Numbered from the stretch's first letter, positions 26,849 to 35,232 are shown. The stretch is 57,261 nucleotides of DNA from Deltaproteobacteria bacterium (GCA_029933005.1 JAOZOY010000009.1:1-57261), one strand, 5' to 3'. A program made the numbers and translations. The notes: generated from the sequence alone by a model not told the origin.

Positions 26849-27802
26849 TTATGCAGCAGAGGCCCATTTTACAATTCTGTTTTGAGCTGCACCAGCAGTA
26901 TTATGGACGATACCAAAACCACCCACTGCATACCAAGCTACGCCTTTTGAACGGCCATAATCGGAAGGAATTTTTCCACGCATTTCAGGATGAATAGCCA
27001 TTGCTTCAGCAACAGTGTCTTCACCAAGAAAGAAAATTGCATCGGATTTACTGTTTGTCCATCCTTCACTTGCGATACCAGTCTGCTCCATGAATCGGCA
27101 ACCGTCATAATTTCTTCCGATTTCACCTTTCAGGATCATTCCAAAACCAGTATCAGTATAAGAATGAATTGCTTCCAGGTCATCTTTGAAATCCTTAAAA
27201 GACCGAGGCCGACCAATGGCAAGATAGTTCTGTCCATCAAAAGTCGGGATATCACGCTCTTTCATTTCAACAACAATATTTTTTACATGATCGTTAGAAA
27301 ATGCAATATTGTTTGTTGCTGTTGGAGTGCCACCAGTTTCAATGGTCACTTCGGTTGCAGATGTGCCTGAAGCCGCCGTTACAACTAACAGTGTAGCGTC
27401 GAACTGTGCATGTGCCGCTGCCTCCATAGCTTTTACAGCATCTTTCTTCAACACCTGATTGATGATTTCAGTCACCGGCTGTTTGGACATGTCATCCAGG
27501 ATCCCGGTGTAAGGCACAGAATTGCCAAATTCATTCATTGTGAGACTTCCACGAGTGATCGTGAAATTCGTCTCAGGCATTGCTGTTTGTTCGTTCAGGG
27601 TTGTTCCCTGAGTTTCAACATCAGAATAGATATTCCAATTGTATTCTTCACCAGCATGAAGACCTTTACTCGCAGCATCTTTGGCATCGCACAACTGGCG
27701 AAACCTTGTCATTGGCTGCATTGCCATTCGTAGGACATCTGACAACTCATCGTTGTACATGTAACCACCGATATTGTCTGTCCCCCAAAATTGCCCACTC
27801 AT
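26849..27802 (-). CDS. Major capsid protein
   Basis: This 317-residue protein has features of HK97-fold coat proteins of the N4-gp56-like group: an N-terminal arm (MYNDELSDVLRMAMQPM, FRQLCDAKDA), a GNSVPYTGILDDMSKQPV segment leading into the long spine helix, NYLAIGRPRSFKDFKDDL, and a C-terminal ending EMRGKIPSDYGRSKGVAWYA..GFGIVH. It lies directly downstream of the scaffold gene. I am confident about the role, less about the exact family. Confidence 0.8.
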   Translation of the reverse strand: MSGQFWGTDNIGGYMYNDELSDVLRMAMQPMTRFRQLCDAKDAASKGLHAGEEYNWNIYSDVETQGTTLNEQTAMPETNFTITRGSLTMNEFGNSVPYTGILDDMSKQPVTEIINQVLKKDAVKAMEAAAHAQFDATLLVVTAASGTSATEVTIETGGTPTATNNIAFSNDHVKNIVVEMKERDIPTFDGQNYLAIGRPRSFKDFKDDLEAIHSYTDTGFGMILKGEIGRNYDGCRFMEQTGIASEGWTNSKSDAIFFLGEDTVAEAMAIHPEMRGKIPSDYGRSKGVAWYAVGGFGIVHNTAGAAQNRIVKWASAA

Positions 27803-27817
27803 TTATATCACGTTTCC

Positions 27818-28822
27818 TTATACGGGCTGACCACGGGAGAGCCTTTCTTCTCTCAAAATGTCAGCCGCAGTTTTTCTTTTGATTGTTGGTTTACTAGGAG
27901 ATCTTGCCCCTACGCTTTCCGGTTGCCTTACCATGCTCCGCTTCTTCTCTGTTGCAAGATCAGTAGGAGTTGATGTTGGCTGTCCAACACTTTTTAGCCA
28001 TGAATTCACATCCTCACCAGCCTGCATGACAATTTTATTATCAGACCACTCGGGGTGTTCTCTCATGAGCACAACGGTTCTGTCGTTTGCCATTCCTCTT
28101 AATCGAGGGTCGTTATCAATATTTTCATATTTATCAGCAAATGAACCCGCTAAAGCTTGTCTCTCTTTCATTACCTGTTTCTGTAATGTCATCTTGACTT
28201 GCTCTGCTCGTTGTTCTGCGCTTACTGCTCGTTGATTTGACTCAGCAACTAATTCACGTAATTGGCTTTGATCATCCAGCACTTTAGTTATCATACTTGC
28301 AACTTGCCCTTCTTCGGCATTATCGCCTTCACCGAAGATAGCTTGCTCGAATTCTTGACCAAAGGTTTTAGTGTCATGATTTAATTGTTTTTTTACTTGC
28401 TCCTGTTGCTGTTGAATAAACTCTTGCTGATTTAATTGTAACTTTCGTTCCCGATCATTTATTTCAGCATTGCGTTTTGCCGCTAACTGTAATCTTAGTT
28501 CTGCGGTTGATTGCTTCTGCATGGTGTTTATCCCCTGTTTCAGCACTTCGTCGCGAGGAACTTCTTTTTCAACGCCATCAACAATGATTGTTACCAAATC
28601 ACTACTTTCAGGTTCTTTGGTAGCGGGAACAGTTTCTTTTACAGCCTCAATTTCTCCGTCTGTTATGATAGGAGTATTTTGTTGCTCTCTTTGTTCCTTT
28701 ACCTTAGCAATTGCCTCTTCCTCGATAATCTCACGATTAGTTTTCTGAAGAGTTGCTTTTTGATCACCTGACTCACCCGCGTCTGTTACGATAGCGGCAT
28801 TCTTTTTTTCTATTTCTGGCAT
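27818..28822 (-). CDS. Scaffolding protein
   Basis: This 334-residue, highly charged protein has coiled coils at about 90-160 (Gln-rich) and 180-230, and a basic C-terminus (KPTIKRKTAADILREERLSR). These are the hallmarks of internal scaffolds, which bind coat protein through a basic C-terminal helix. AAGGATACACT precedes the ATG. It lies between portal and coat genes, as in P22, and probably leaves the head before or during DNA packaging. Confidence 0.75.
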   Translation of the reverse strand: MPEIEKKNAAIVTDAGESGDQKATLQKTNREIIEEEAIAKVKEQREQQNTPIITDGEIEAVKETVPATKEPESSDLVTIIVDGVEKEVPRDEVLKQGINTMQKQSTAELRLQLAAKRNAEINDRERKLQLNQQEFIQQQQEQVKKQLNHDTKTFGQEFEQAIFGEGDNAEEGQVASMITKVLDDQSQLRELVAESNQRAVSAEQRAEQVKMTLQKQVMKERQALAGSFADKYENIDNDPRLRGMANDRTVVLMREHPEWSDNKIVMQAGEDVNSWLKSVGQPTSTPTDLATEKKRSMVRQPESVGARSPSKPTIKRKTAADILREERLSRGQPV

Positions 28823-28862
28823 AGTGTATCCTTGCTCCGTCTGTCACGATAGGAGTATAATG

Positions 28863-29138
28863 TCAGACCTCAACACTCTTCAATTGTTGAAATGTGTTAT
28901 CGCCTGACTGTATTCCCTCAGATATCCACGCCTTGAATAACCGAGAAATTTCAACTTTATTTTGTAATTCCATTATCAATTTACTATCAGTAGGATCACA
29001 TTTTGATAATTCTTCTTTTGCCCACTCTGCATCATCGTCTGCTTTTTTCCAGAGAAACTTTCCTTCTTTTGACGACTTGAACTCTCGTAACCTATCCCCA
29101 ACTCTTACCGTGTCGTATTGATTGTCAAGATCTGTCAT
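28863..29138 (-). CDS. Small protein between portal and scaffold, unknown
   Basis: This 91-residue, mostly helical acidic protein (KKADDDAEWAKEELSKCDPTD) has an ATG overlapping the portal stop by 4 bases. No domain is recognised. Phages of this layout often encode a small assembly helper at this place, but nothing in the sequence shows a function. Confidence 0.5.
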   Translation of the reverse strand: MTDLDNQYDTVRVGDRLREFKSSKEGKFLWKKADDDAEWAKEELSKCDPTDSKLIMELQNKVEISRLFKAWISEGIQSGDNTFQQLKSVEV

Positions 29139-31333
29139 ATCCCATCCTTACCAGTATTCATCTTAAACTCAAGCTCTGCGGTAGTATTCATAATGTCAGC
29201 CTGGCGATTCATTTCTTTTGCTGAGTCAAGTGTCAACTTATCAGAATCAATTCCATGCTTCTGCTCAAGAGTGTCACGTTTTGTCCCTTCTGTGATAGCA
29301 AGTTTGTCAAGCTCAAGTTCACGCTTGGCATAGCTTTCAGCAAGTATTTGTTCATCCTTGCTTTCAATTTTCAATGCTTCTATTTGCAGTTTTGTTTTAT
29401 TGTTTTTATCCGTAATCCGTTCTTTACTTTCCAACTCAGCCTGTTGCGTTTGAATGTATTGCTGCAGCTGCTGTATCTGTTCTTGCATCTTTTGCAACTG
29501 CTGGTCGGGTTGTTCCTCTTCTCCCTCTTTCTTTTCCAAAGAAGGAAAGAATCTCAACCCGTCACGCCAGCCAAGAGCACCAAAAACCTCACTAACAATT
29601 TCCCCATAGTCAGCCTCTTGTAAAATCTCAGGGTTAATTTTTGCTAATGTCTCAAGGCCCATCATGAGCTTTTGTACTTTTTTAGTCGGATCGGTCGCAC
29701 CAAACCCTACAGAAACTCGACACTTAATAGGAGTAGCTATCTGCTGTTGAGTTAATGGTTTACCGGTCACTTGTAAGATTGTTTGTTCATCTTCATAGCC
29801 CTGCACCATTTTTACTATCTGCCGTATAACAGGCTCTACCCATGTCTCAACAAAAATCCTTAATTGATATTCTGTAATTACATTTGCGTTGGAATCCATG
29901 ATTTGCATGTTGCCAACACGTTCACTCAATCCAGTATTGCTTGCCACTACAGAATTTGATAGGACACCAGCCTCTTCATCAAAATCCATATTGCTGTAGT
30001 TTTGCTCTTGATAACTTGAAGATGTAACATCCTGCATATCTTCACTGACAACATCAACCCCTGGTTGATCCATTTCAACCGTTACACCTGGAGCGCGAGT
30101 TCTTAATGCTCGATAGTCTATATTTGCCCCACGTCTGACATGTTTTTGCTTATTTAAAACTTGTTCAACATTATCATATCGTTGGTTTGAAATGTTATTT
30201 GCCCTTGCTTGGGAGCCTTCCACACGTTCAGGTAATCCTTTCCGGTAAACTGTATGGGCCGCAACATCTGCACTGCCAAATGCAAAAGGACGTTTACCAT
30301 CAATACAGTGCGGGTACGCCTCTTCAAGTAACATAACTTGCGACAATATCAAATCTGTTCCGAGTGTATAGTAAACAAATTCTTCATCTTCGTGCCGTAA
30401 GAACACTTCGTGAACCCATACTATATCATGGTCTTGCACTGAAGATACTTCGCTGGATTTAGGATCTTGATTTGTTACACCTTCACGCTCACGCCTAATT
30501 GAATCATTTTCTGTTCCTGACTTTGTTGCTGATTGAATAACATCATTTGGATACTCAATCCAATCTTGTCTTGCTTTAACATCAGCCAGGTACATGGGGA
30601 TCATATGAATAAAATATGGGCTGCTATTTATCGGGTCAATCCAATTTGCAGCAGGAGAAAGCCTACAATTTTCAATCGGAATCAACTCTATAACCGGCTT
30701 ATCTTCTGATTTTATCGGATCAAGCAGGCCATCAGCTGATTGCTTTTCTTCAAATTTCCAGTACTGTTTTGAAACCACAGTACCAACTGTCATCACGTCT
30801 TTATATGCACCCTGACACGTAAGAAACCACGGAATATCATTTTCTAACCGCTCATTAACAAGCTGCTTTATTGCCTTGGCAGCAACAACTTGCTCTTCAA
30901 CATCTGGATTGATAGCGGTAATATCTGTGTAATCAACAGTTGAGAATAGCGCCACGGCACAAGCAGATTCATTTTGCCTGATAGCTGCCGCAGTTTTTCC
31001 TCTGAAATTCTTCGATCTGCTCCGGTACGCGTCTGTGTAATATTTAGAGCCAGCCGGGTGTTTTGAGTTTGCCAGGGAATAGTTTCTCTTCCATCTATCA
31101 CGCAAGCCAGCGTCTAAAAAATCTGTACTATCACGATATGACTGCCGAGCTATCCCTAACCAGTCTATAGGGTCAACATATTCTTCCTGCTCACCTTCCT
31201 CATCTTGGTATTGTTCATCGCCATGAATGTTTATTTCGTTTGCAAGAACATGAATATCAGCAGAATCATAATCAACTACCTCTTCGGTTGGCTGAACATA
31301 ATCATTTCCCAGGCTTGGCGGTAAATTAGGCAT
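29135..31333 (-). CDS. Portal protein
   Basis: This 732-residue protein has the size of P22-like portals (P22 gp1 is 725). Recognisable features are the N-terminal clip region SDGLRDRWKRNYSLANSKHP-like (here FLDAGLRDRWKRNYSLANSK), a long central region, SYQEQNYSNMDFDEEAGVL and NTGLSERVGNMQIMDSNANV (wing/stem helices), and a C-terminal Gln-rich coiled coil (QLQKMQEQIQQLQQYIQT) consistent with a barrel. It overlaps the 116-residue gene upstream by 8 bases. It is the only portal candidate, lying between terminase and scaffold. Confidence 0.8.
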   Translation of the reverse strand: MPNLPPSLGNDYVQPTEEVVDYDSADIHVLANEINIHGDEQYQDEEGEQEEYVDPIDWLGIARQSYRDSTDFLDAGLRDRWKRNYSLANSKHPAGSKYYTDAYRSRSKNFRGKTAAAIRQNESACAVALFSTVDYTDITAINPDVEEQVVAAKAIKQLVNERLENDIPWFLTCQGAYKDVMTVGTVVSKQYWKFEEKQSADGLLDPIKSEDKPVIELIPIENCRLSPAANWIDPINSSPYFIHMIPMYLADVKARQDWIEYPNDVIQSATKSGTENDSIRREREGVTNQDPKSSEVSSVQDHDIVWVHEVFLRHEDEEFVYYTLGTDLILSQVMLLEEAYPHCIDGKRPFAFGSADVAAHTVYRKGLPERVEGSQARANNISNQRYDNVEQVLNKQKHVRRGANIDYRALRTRAPGVTVEMDQPGVDVVSEDMQDVTSSSYQEQNYSNMDFDEEAGVLSNSVVASNTGLSERVGNMQIMDSNANVITEYQLRIFVETWVEPVIRQIVKMVQGYEDEQTILQVTGKPLTQQQIATPIKCRVSVGFGATDPTKKVQKLMMGLETLAKINPEILQEADYGEIVSEVFGALGWRDGLRFFPSLEKKEGEEEQPDQQLQKMQEQIQQLQQYIQTQQAELESKERITDKNNKTKLQIEALKIESKDEQILAESYAKRELELDKLAITEGTKRDTLEQKHGIDSDKLTLDSAKEMNRQADIMNTTAELEFKMNTGKDGI

Positions 31334-31676
31334 GAACAGCTTCTCCTGTGAAATCCCGCTTAAGCTCTGCCATTTCTATACTTACCTGTGCTTTTCTCAT
31401 GGCCCTGGATAGATTAAAACGCTCCAACAATTCACCACCGGCCATTATTATTTTTCTACCCTCAACATCAAGATCAACAATGTTTATCCGAAAACCCCAT
31501 TTCCCTGACACCATGCCAAGAAAAATATTAACCCGACCCTGCTCAGCATTTACTAGCCAAATGTGACCAGGGTAATGTTTTTGTAATGTGTCACCGATAA
31601 CAGCACAAATATGCTGCTCTTGTTTCAGTGTCATTTTTGATTGACCTACTGTTTTGCCATATGATCGTAGTTTCAT
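31326..31676 (-). CDS. Conserved head-region protein, unknown
   Basis: This 116-residue protein starts at the ATG at 31676, which overlaps the stop of the 44-residue upstream gene (ATGA); an earlier GTG at 31682 is less likely. It has a mixed alpha/beta sequence with MKLRSYGKTVGQSKMTLKQE at the start and a helix near the end. It lies between the large terminase and portal genes. I do not recognise the family. Confidence 0.5.
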   Translation of the reverse strand: MKLRSYGKTVGQSKMTLKQEQHICAVIGDTLQKHYPGHIWLVNAEQGRVNIFLGMVSGKWGFRINIVDLDVEGRKIIMAGGELLERFNLSRAMRKAQVSIEMAELKRDFTGEAVHA

Positions 31677-31807
31677 GAACACTTTTTCTCTTTGAATGTT
31701 TTACCATTACTAAATTGATAACTTGTCTGTTTTTTTGGCTTGGGATCAGACGCTTTTACTATCGTTGACCATTTAATCGTTTTGAATTTTACTTTTTGAG
31801 AAGCCAT
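31673..31807 (-). CDS. Small basic protein, unknown
   Basis: This 44-residue protein, MASQKVKFKTIKWSTIVKAS to KTFKEKKCS, is highly basic. It starts 5 bases below the large terminase stop and is coupled to the next gene by an ATGA overlap, which supports it as real. It is too short for domain prediction. Confidence 0.45.
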   Translation of the reverse strand: MASQKVKFKTIKWSTIVKASDPKPKKQTSYQFSNGKTFKEKKCS

Positions 31808-31812
31808 TTATG

Positions 31813-33249
31813 TTACCAATCCTGTAGTACTGCTGGTTCTTCGTATGCCGAATCCATTGCCAATTGAACGGGAACCGCATATCTAATCATCATCATTGCA
31901 TATCTCGTAGCACTGATAAGATCGTCCATTATTTTCTGGATAACACCATCTTTTCGATGATATAACCTAAATTCTTGTAACCAGTCAGCGAGAGACTCGT
32001 CCACTTTAAATCTGTTTGTTTGCATCCTGTCCAGCATTTCCATGATTCCAGCCTCAACCCCGTTCGTGCCGTCAGTAAAAGTGCAGCGCTCAGGCATCAT
32101 ATTTAAACCAGCATCTTTATATTGTTTTGCTAATTGAACGCCAGATCCTTTATCATGCTGAAGCCCATCGTGAGGCCATGACCACGGGACATCTTTGCCC
32201 CATGGTCTCACAGCAACAGAAAACATTAGTGGAGTTTGTTCAGACGCTTTAAATGTTGACCTGACATGTATACAATCCGTGTCAGGATTATAAAGAACAA
32301 GAACAGCCGCAGAAGGATGATCCCACCCAAAATCTATTCCGGCAATTTTATGCCACCAATTAGGTACAAATTCAATTCTTTTTTCAACTATTGACGACTC
32401 AGGCACTTGGAACACACGACCTGAACCCATAATAGGGATACCCTTTGCTCTGGCCTCACGCTCGTGATCAGGATATCCTGCTATAATTGCGTCTTTTTCT
32501 TCACGGGAGTAATGATCAGCATCCTCAATTGTCATATTAACAACTTTCTGTGCTGCAGTTGGGTCTTGAAGAAATTTAAAAACAATATCAGACATGCCAA
32601 GGAGTGGCGTAAATGTCAACACGCCATGTCTCCCGTGTTGTCCGTTGTTCGTCCGGGTCAAACCTTCCGAATAAATATCAGGTGGCGGTTCTTCGTCAAA
32701 CCATATCCAGTCTATTGTTTCACCCTGAAATTTCTGTCGGCCTTTAGCATAGGCTTTAAAATAGGCGTATGACTTTTTTTCTGATATGTGATCAACAACA
32801 AGATAATCAAGTAAACCATTGGAATTTTGTGCTTTTTTACTTGCTATGATTTTTCGTTTCGGGATAATCCCGGTGTAATCTTCCGACTCGTCCTCTAACT
32901 CACCAGGACGACCAACGAGGTATTTTTGTGATGTGTCACGAATAACTTCACCAGTTTCGCCACATATCCAAATGACAGGAGCCTTGTCAAAGACAATACC
33001 TTCCCAATCTTCAGGGTATTTCCCAGTTAAATGGTAAGCCGCCTCAACTGCTGCCGAGAGTGTTTTTCCCACTTGATTTCCAGCCATAAGGCACGTTTCG
33101 GCGTATTTTCTACCAACTTTATAAAATTCTTTTTGACGTTCATAAGGTGCGAAATTTGATATTATTTCTTTGTCGCGCCGATTTATCTCTTCAAGAATAG
33201 CAATCTCTGCTAATATGTCAGGTCGAGACATTTGACCGGCTGATATCAT
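31813..33249 (-). CDS. terL: Terminase large subunit
   Basis: This 478-residue motor that packages phage DNA has an ATPase domain with Walker A GNQVGKT (residues 57-63) and Walker B/acid WIWFDEEPP (181-189). The C-terminal nuclease fold has KIAGIDFGWDHPSA (D306, D310) and later acidic residues. The start at 33249 overlaps the small subunit stop (ATGA), with GAGGCGAAGA as ribosome site. It works with the adjacent small subunit and the portal. Confidence 0.9.
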   Translation of the reverse strand: MISAGQMSRPDILAEIAILEEINRRDKEIISNFAPYERQKEFYKVGRKYAETCLMAGNQVGKTLSAAVEAAYHLTGKYPEDWEGIVFDKAPVIWICGETGEVIRDTSQKYLVGRPGELEDESEDYTGIIPKRKIIASKKAQNSNGLLDYLVVDHISEKKSYAYFKAYAKGRQKFQGETIDWIWFDEEPPPDIYSEGLTRTNNGQHGRHGVLTFTPLLGMSDIVFKFLQDPTAAQKVVNMTIEDADHYSREEKDAIIAGYPDHEREARAKGIPIMGSGRVFQVPESSIVEKRIEFVPNWWHKIAGIDFGWDHPSAAVLVLYNPDTDCIHVRSTFKASEQTPLMFSVAVRPWGKDVPWSWPHDGLQHDKGSGVQLAKQYKDAGLNMMPERCTFTDGTNGVEAGIMEMLDRMQTNRFKVDESLADWLQEFRLYHRKDGVIQKIMDDLISATRYAMMMIRYAVPVQLAMDSAYEEPAVLQDW

Positions 33250-33644
33250 TCTTCGCCTCGAAGTTCTTTGAGTTTTAATTTAAGATCTTTAGTGCTCATC
33301 TCCGCTTTAACGTTCAAATCTGTTTCATTCTTATTTTCGGTTTTAGTATTAACCATGCCGTGGTTATTCACAGCATCCCAAATAACAAGAGAGGCCACAG
33401 CTTCACCTTTAAGTGCTGCCTGAAGTTTTTCATCGTAAATTTTATCTTTTATCGCTTTAAGCACAGTTGAAAATCCAGGACGATTTTCGTAATTCCAAAC
33501 AGTCACCCTATCACACTCCAAAAAAACAGCAAAACCCGCAACTGTAGGGAAGCGATCAGTTTCTTTACACCATTCAAAGAAAAGTTTTCCTTTCTCTTCT
33601 ACTTCCTCTGGTGATTTGAATTTAAAAGGTCGGCTTGCTGGCAT
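33246..33644 (-). CDS. terS: Terminase small subunit
   Basis: This 132-residue protein begins with a helix-turn-helix-like region (FPTVAGFAVFLECDRVTVWNYENRPGF split by short linkers, residues 30-60), followed by an oligomerisation segment and a charged tail. The pattern (TxxGFAxFLxxxxxTxxNW) is that of gp3-type terminase small subunits, which recognise the packaging site. It opens the late operon and overlaps the large subunit by 4 bases. Confidence 0.75.
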   Translation of the reverse strand: MPASRPFKFKSPEEVEEKGKLFFEWCKETDRFPTVAGFAVFLECDRVTVWNYENRPGFSTVLKAIKDKIYDEKLQAALKGEAVASLVIWDAVNNHGMVNTKTENKNETDLNVKAEMSTKDLKLKLKELRGEE

Positions 33645-33662
33645 TTTTTTTAGTGTTAATTA

Positions 33663-33725
33663 TTTTCTTACATTTTTGTTAAATTTTAATCTTCTATCAA
33701 TCCCCAATAACATTTTATCACAATT
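33663..33725 (-). promoter_or_regulatory. Leader of the late operon with conserved box and promoter-like elements
   Basis: TTTTCTTACATTTTTGTTAA on the + strand (33663-33682) matches the box at 4159-4180. On the leftward strand, TTGACA (+ strand TGTCAA near 33727-33732) lies 17 bases ahead of a TATTGG, a weak -10. The interval lies between a bidirectional terminator and terS. A late promoter here is likely on position, but the sequence elements are only partly convincing. Confidence 0.35.
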
Positions 33726-33742
33726 TTGTCAAACCGTTAAGT

Positions 33743-33778
33743 AAAAAAAAAGTTACAACCTAACAGGTTGTAACTTTT
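33743..33778. terminator. Bidirectional intrinsic terminator
   Basis: AAGTTACAACCT (33750-33761) and AGGTTGTAACTT (33765-33776) form a 12-bp stem with a 3-base loop, preceded by nine A and followed by T. It works best leftward, separating the early cluster (33853 onward) from the late terminase operon. The neighbouring 33779-33852 segment (see attC-like fragment J) holds no gene. Confidence 0.8.
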
Positions 33779-33858
33779 GATATCAAAGTTGACTTGCGGC
33801 GCTTAGTGTCTACTTATCCGCCGGTGTTATATGTAATACGTACAATACTGAGTTAAGT
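33775..33858 (-). other. Decayed attC-like fragment J after the XRE gene
   Basis: Leftward after the XRE stop codon, CACTTAAC fits the RYYYAAC rule and is followed by a segment alike to element I (both have TAACT, AGT, TACGTA and ACATA in the same order). Further left, CCGCAAGTCAACT matches the inner arm of attC C (CCGCAAGTCCACT). No clear stem closes it and no matching cassette start is found, so I treat it as a remnant or chimera. Confidence 0.3.
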
Positions 33859-34050
33859 GTACTCAGCCAAAAGAGCAGCCTTCGCCCCTTTGTACTTTTC
33901 CACTAAAAACATGGTGCTTTTCAAAACCCCCGGTGGGTTCGATTCGCCCACATCCCACTTAATATATGTCTTTAATGGGGTATTTAACATCTTCGCCATT
34001 TTTGATTGTGAAAGGCCAAGTTTTACTCTAGCTGTCCTGATTTTAGTCAT
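33853..34050 (-). CDS. XRE-family helix-turn-helix regulator
   Basis: This 65-residue protein, starting at the ATG at 34050 (an earlier ATG overlaps the upstream gene), has a helix-turn-helix: KIRTARVKLGLSQSKMAKML, then NTPLKTYIKWDVGESNPPG, as in XRE/Cro-like and YdaS-like regulators. Such proteins bind short palindromic operators. A 21-bp imperfect dyad (34291-34311) lies upstream of the gene pair. It is likely to control early genes, but nothing shows whether it represses. Confidence 0.7.
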   Translation of the reverse strand: MTKIRTARVKLGLSQSKMAKMLNTPLKTYIKWDVGESNPPGVLKSTMFLVEKYKGAKAALLAEYT

Positions 34051-34054
34051 ATAT

Positions 34055-34240
34055 TTACCAATTACTAAGGTAGCTATTCCGCAGATAAAAACCATCTTCT
34101 TTGGTGGTTACAATAGCGCTATACCCCATGGCTTGTTTGTTCGCCATAAAAGCATCTGCTTTTTCAGCGTCGGTAAATCTACAAGAAAAATTTGGGGAAT
34201 CTTTTTCTACAACAGATACATAAATGTTATTATCAGCCAC
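34055..34240 (-). CDS. Small protein paired with XRE gene, unknown
   Basis: This 61-residue protein starts at GTG 34240 (GGAGAACAAC upstream). Its stop is 4 bases from the XRE start. It is a mixed alpha/beta protein (DNNIYVSVVEKDSPNFSC, SYLSNW), possibly a partner of the regulator. No family is recognised. Confidence 0.5.
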   Translation of the reverse strand: MADNNIYVSVVEKDSPNFSCRFTDAEKADAFMANKQAMGYSAIVTTKEDGFYLRNSYLSNW

Positions 34241-34290
34241 GTTGTTCTCCAGTGTCGCTTCGGGTTTATTCCCTCTTGCTTACGTAATAG

Positions 34291-34311
34291 TTGTACCCAA
34301 TATGGGCACAA
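34291..34311. promoter_or_regulatory. Imperfect dyad, candidate operator
   Basis: TTGTaCCC and GGGcACAA form a 21-bp dyad in the 122-base gap between the Lar-like gene and the GTG-start gene. It lies upstream of the XRE pair and could be its operator. The rest of the gap (34241-34362) contains the opening of the Lar cassette's attC but no clear stem. Confidence 0.3.
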
Positions 34312-34361
34312 CGGTCAAGGAGAAAACGACATTAATTAAAAATAAAACTCACTTAATATCT

Positions 34362-34369
34362 GTTATCTT
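34362..34369 (-). other. Cassette end box of the Lar-like cassette (AAGATAAC)
   Basis: On the leftward strand, AAGATAAC contains the stop codon of the Lar-like gene and is the exact reverse complement of the 8 bases (GTTATCTT, + strand 34627-34634) that begin the cassette within attC A. The rest of this attC is not recognisable. Confidence 0.55.
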
Positions 34370-34701
34370 CCAACAAAACCAGTCATCCAATCTACAAATT
34401 TTTGAAGGTCGTCGTCTGTTTGACTTCCAACCATTGATTTTGCCTTAGCAATTATGCTATTAACTGGATCTCTCCTGTTCCATGATCCAATAGCGTATCC
34501 CTTTGAGTCTTCGCCGACATCATTAAACCATTCTCCATGGGCGTCACAATTAGAGCAACCCACATAAATATCTCTGTCAGTTTGCACAATATCAGGTATT
34601 TTGTCTCCACAAAAAGGACAAGGCAAAAGATAACAAGTTGCTTCAGAAGGAATTTTGCCAGTTCCGGCTTCTGCCTTAGTTTCGGGTATATCGTTACTCA
34701 T
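34363..34701 (-). CDS. Lar-like zinc-ribbon protein, N-terminus encoded by an attC site
   Basis: This 112-residue protein. The family-typical part begins YLLPCPFCGDKIPDIVQTDR, then VGCSNCDAHGEW and AIGSWNRRDP, the PCPFCG..C..C..WN.R pattern of the restriction-alleviation family. The 25 residues before it (MSNDIPETKAEAGTGKIPSE) are translated from attC A, because the cassette itself starts at GTTATCTT (34634) within the frame. The start at 34701 has GAGGATTGA upstream. The stop codon lies inside the box AAGATAAC. The antirestriction role is by family only. Confidence 0.65.
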   Translation of the reverse strand: MSNDIPETKAEAGTGKIPSEATCYLLPCPFCGDKIPDIVQTDRDIYVGCSNCDAHGEWFNDVGEDSKGYAIGSWNRRDPVNSIIAKAKSMVGSQTDDDLQKFVDWMTGFVGR

Positions 34702-34761
34702 ACTTTCAATCCTCATCCATTGGTTAATCTTGGCAAAATCCACTGAGCTATACGTTATGTG
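34627..34761 (-). other. attC-like site A
   Basis: AAGATAAC...GTTATGTG bounds a 135-bp element. The stem arms are TTCAGaAGGAATTTTGCCA (+ strand 34642-34660) and TGGCAAAATccACTGA. The TAACAA opening, 7-base spacers and length match sites B, C, D, F and G. It lies at the end of the cassette that carries 34895-35131: that cassette begins CACATAAC (35140-35147, + strand) and this site contains GTTATGTG (34754-34761), exact reverse complements. Confidence 0.8.
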
Positions 34762-34894
34762 TACACAACACACCAACGATATCTATCCATAAAAGTTACT
34801 AAATCGGTGACTTTGCATCTCTTGACCTTATGTCGGTGAGAAAATGGCTGTCGTTTACGCCAAGACTCAGCCTCTTTTTTTGTCTCAAAATTCA
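34762..34894. other. Non-coding part of cassette (133 bases)
   Basis: Between the stop of 34895-35131 and attC A there is a stretch with no frame I can support and no clear hairpin. In most cassettes of this window the stop lies in the attC box itself, so this trailing segment is unusual. Confidence 0.4.
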
Positions 34895-35131
34895 TTATTC
34901 TTGCGTCTCCCATGGCCTATCATTCCTGCTATGGCAAATATAAAAATCAAAAGAAGCATCACTATCAATGGGAGCTTCAACTTTATAACCAGCTTCGCAA
35001 TGTGCTGTTATTTCCCCACATGGAGCAAGGTCGTCCAGATCACAGCCACATTCGCCATCACATTGCAATCCATCAAAACCTTTTTCTTTCAAAGCTGTTT
35101 TTACCAATTCAATAACATCTGGATGACTCAT
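34895..35131 (-). CDS. Cys-rich cassette protein, unknown
   Basis: This 78-residue protein starts at the ATG at 35131 (GGGGATTTT upstream, just after the cassette start GTTATGTG). A Cys cluster CDGECGCDLDDLAPCGE near residues 24-40 may bind zinc or iron. The rest is an acidic helix and a short beta part. It is the only gene of its cassette (attC A to element H). I do not recognise the family. Confidence 0.55.
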   Translation of the reverse strand: MSHPDVIELVKTALKEKGFDGLQCDGECGCDLDDLAPCGEITAHCEAGYKVEAPIDSDASFDFYICHSRNDRPWETQE

Positions 35132-35139
35132 AAAATCCC

Positions 35140-35232
35140 CACATAACAAATGTTTGCAGCCGTTATCTTCTCACAGTCCGTGCGCTGTTATAAACAGTAA
35201 GATCATTGAGCCGTTGATTTAAGGACGTTGGG
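35140..35232 (-). other. Partial attC-like site H
   Basis: CACATAAC (35140-35147) followed by AACAAATGTTTGCAGCCG matches the outer part of site D (AACAAATGTATCCAGCCG). The far end GTTGGGC (35226-35232) fits GTTRRRY. No convincing inner stem is visible. Its GTT end is supported by the exact pairing with attC A's opening, so at least this half is functional in design. Confidence 0.45.

Noticed and set aside
33813..33858. Complete attC after the XRE gene
   Set aside because: Opening box fits, but there is no stem and no matching cassette start; kept only as fragment J.
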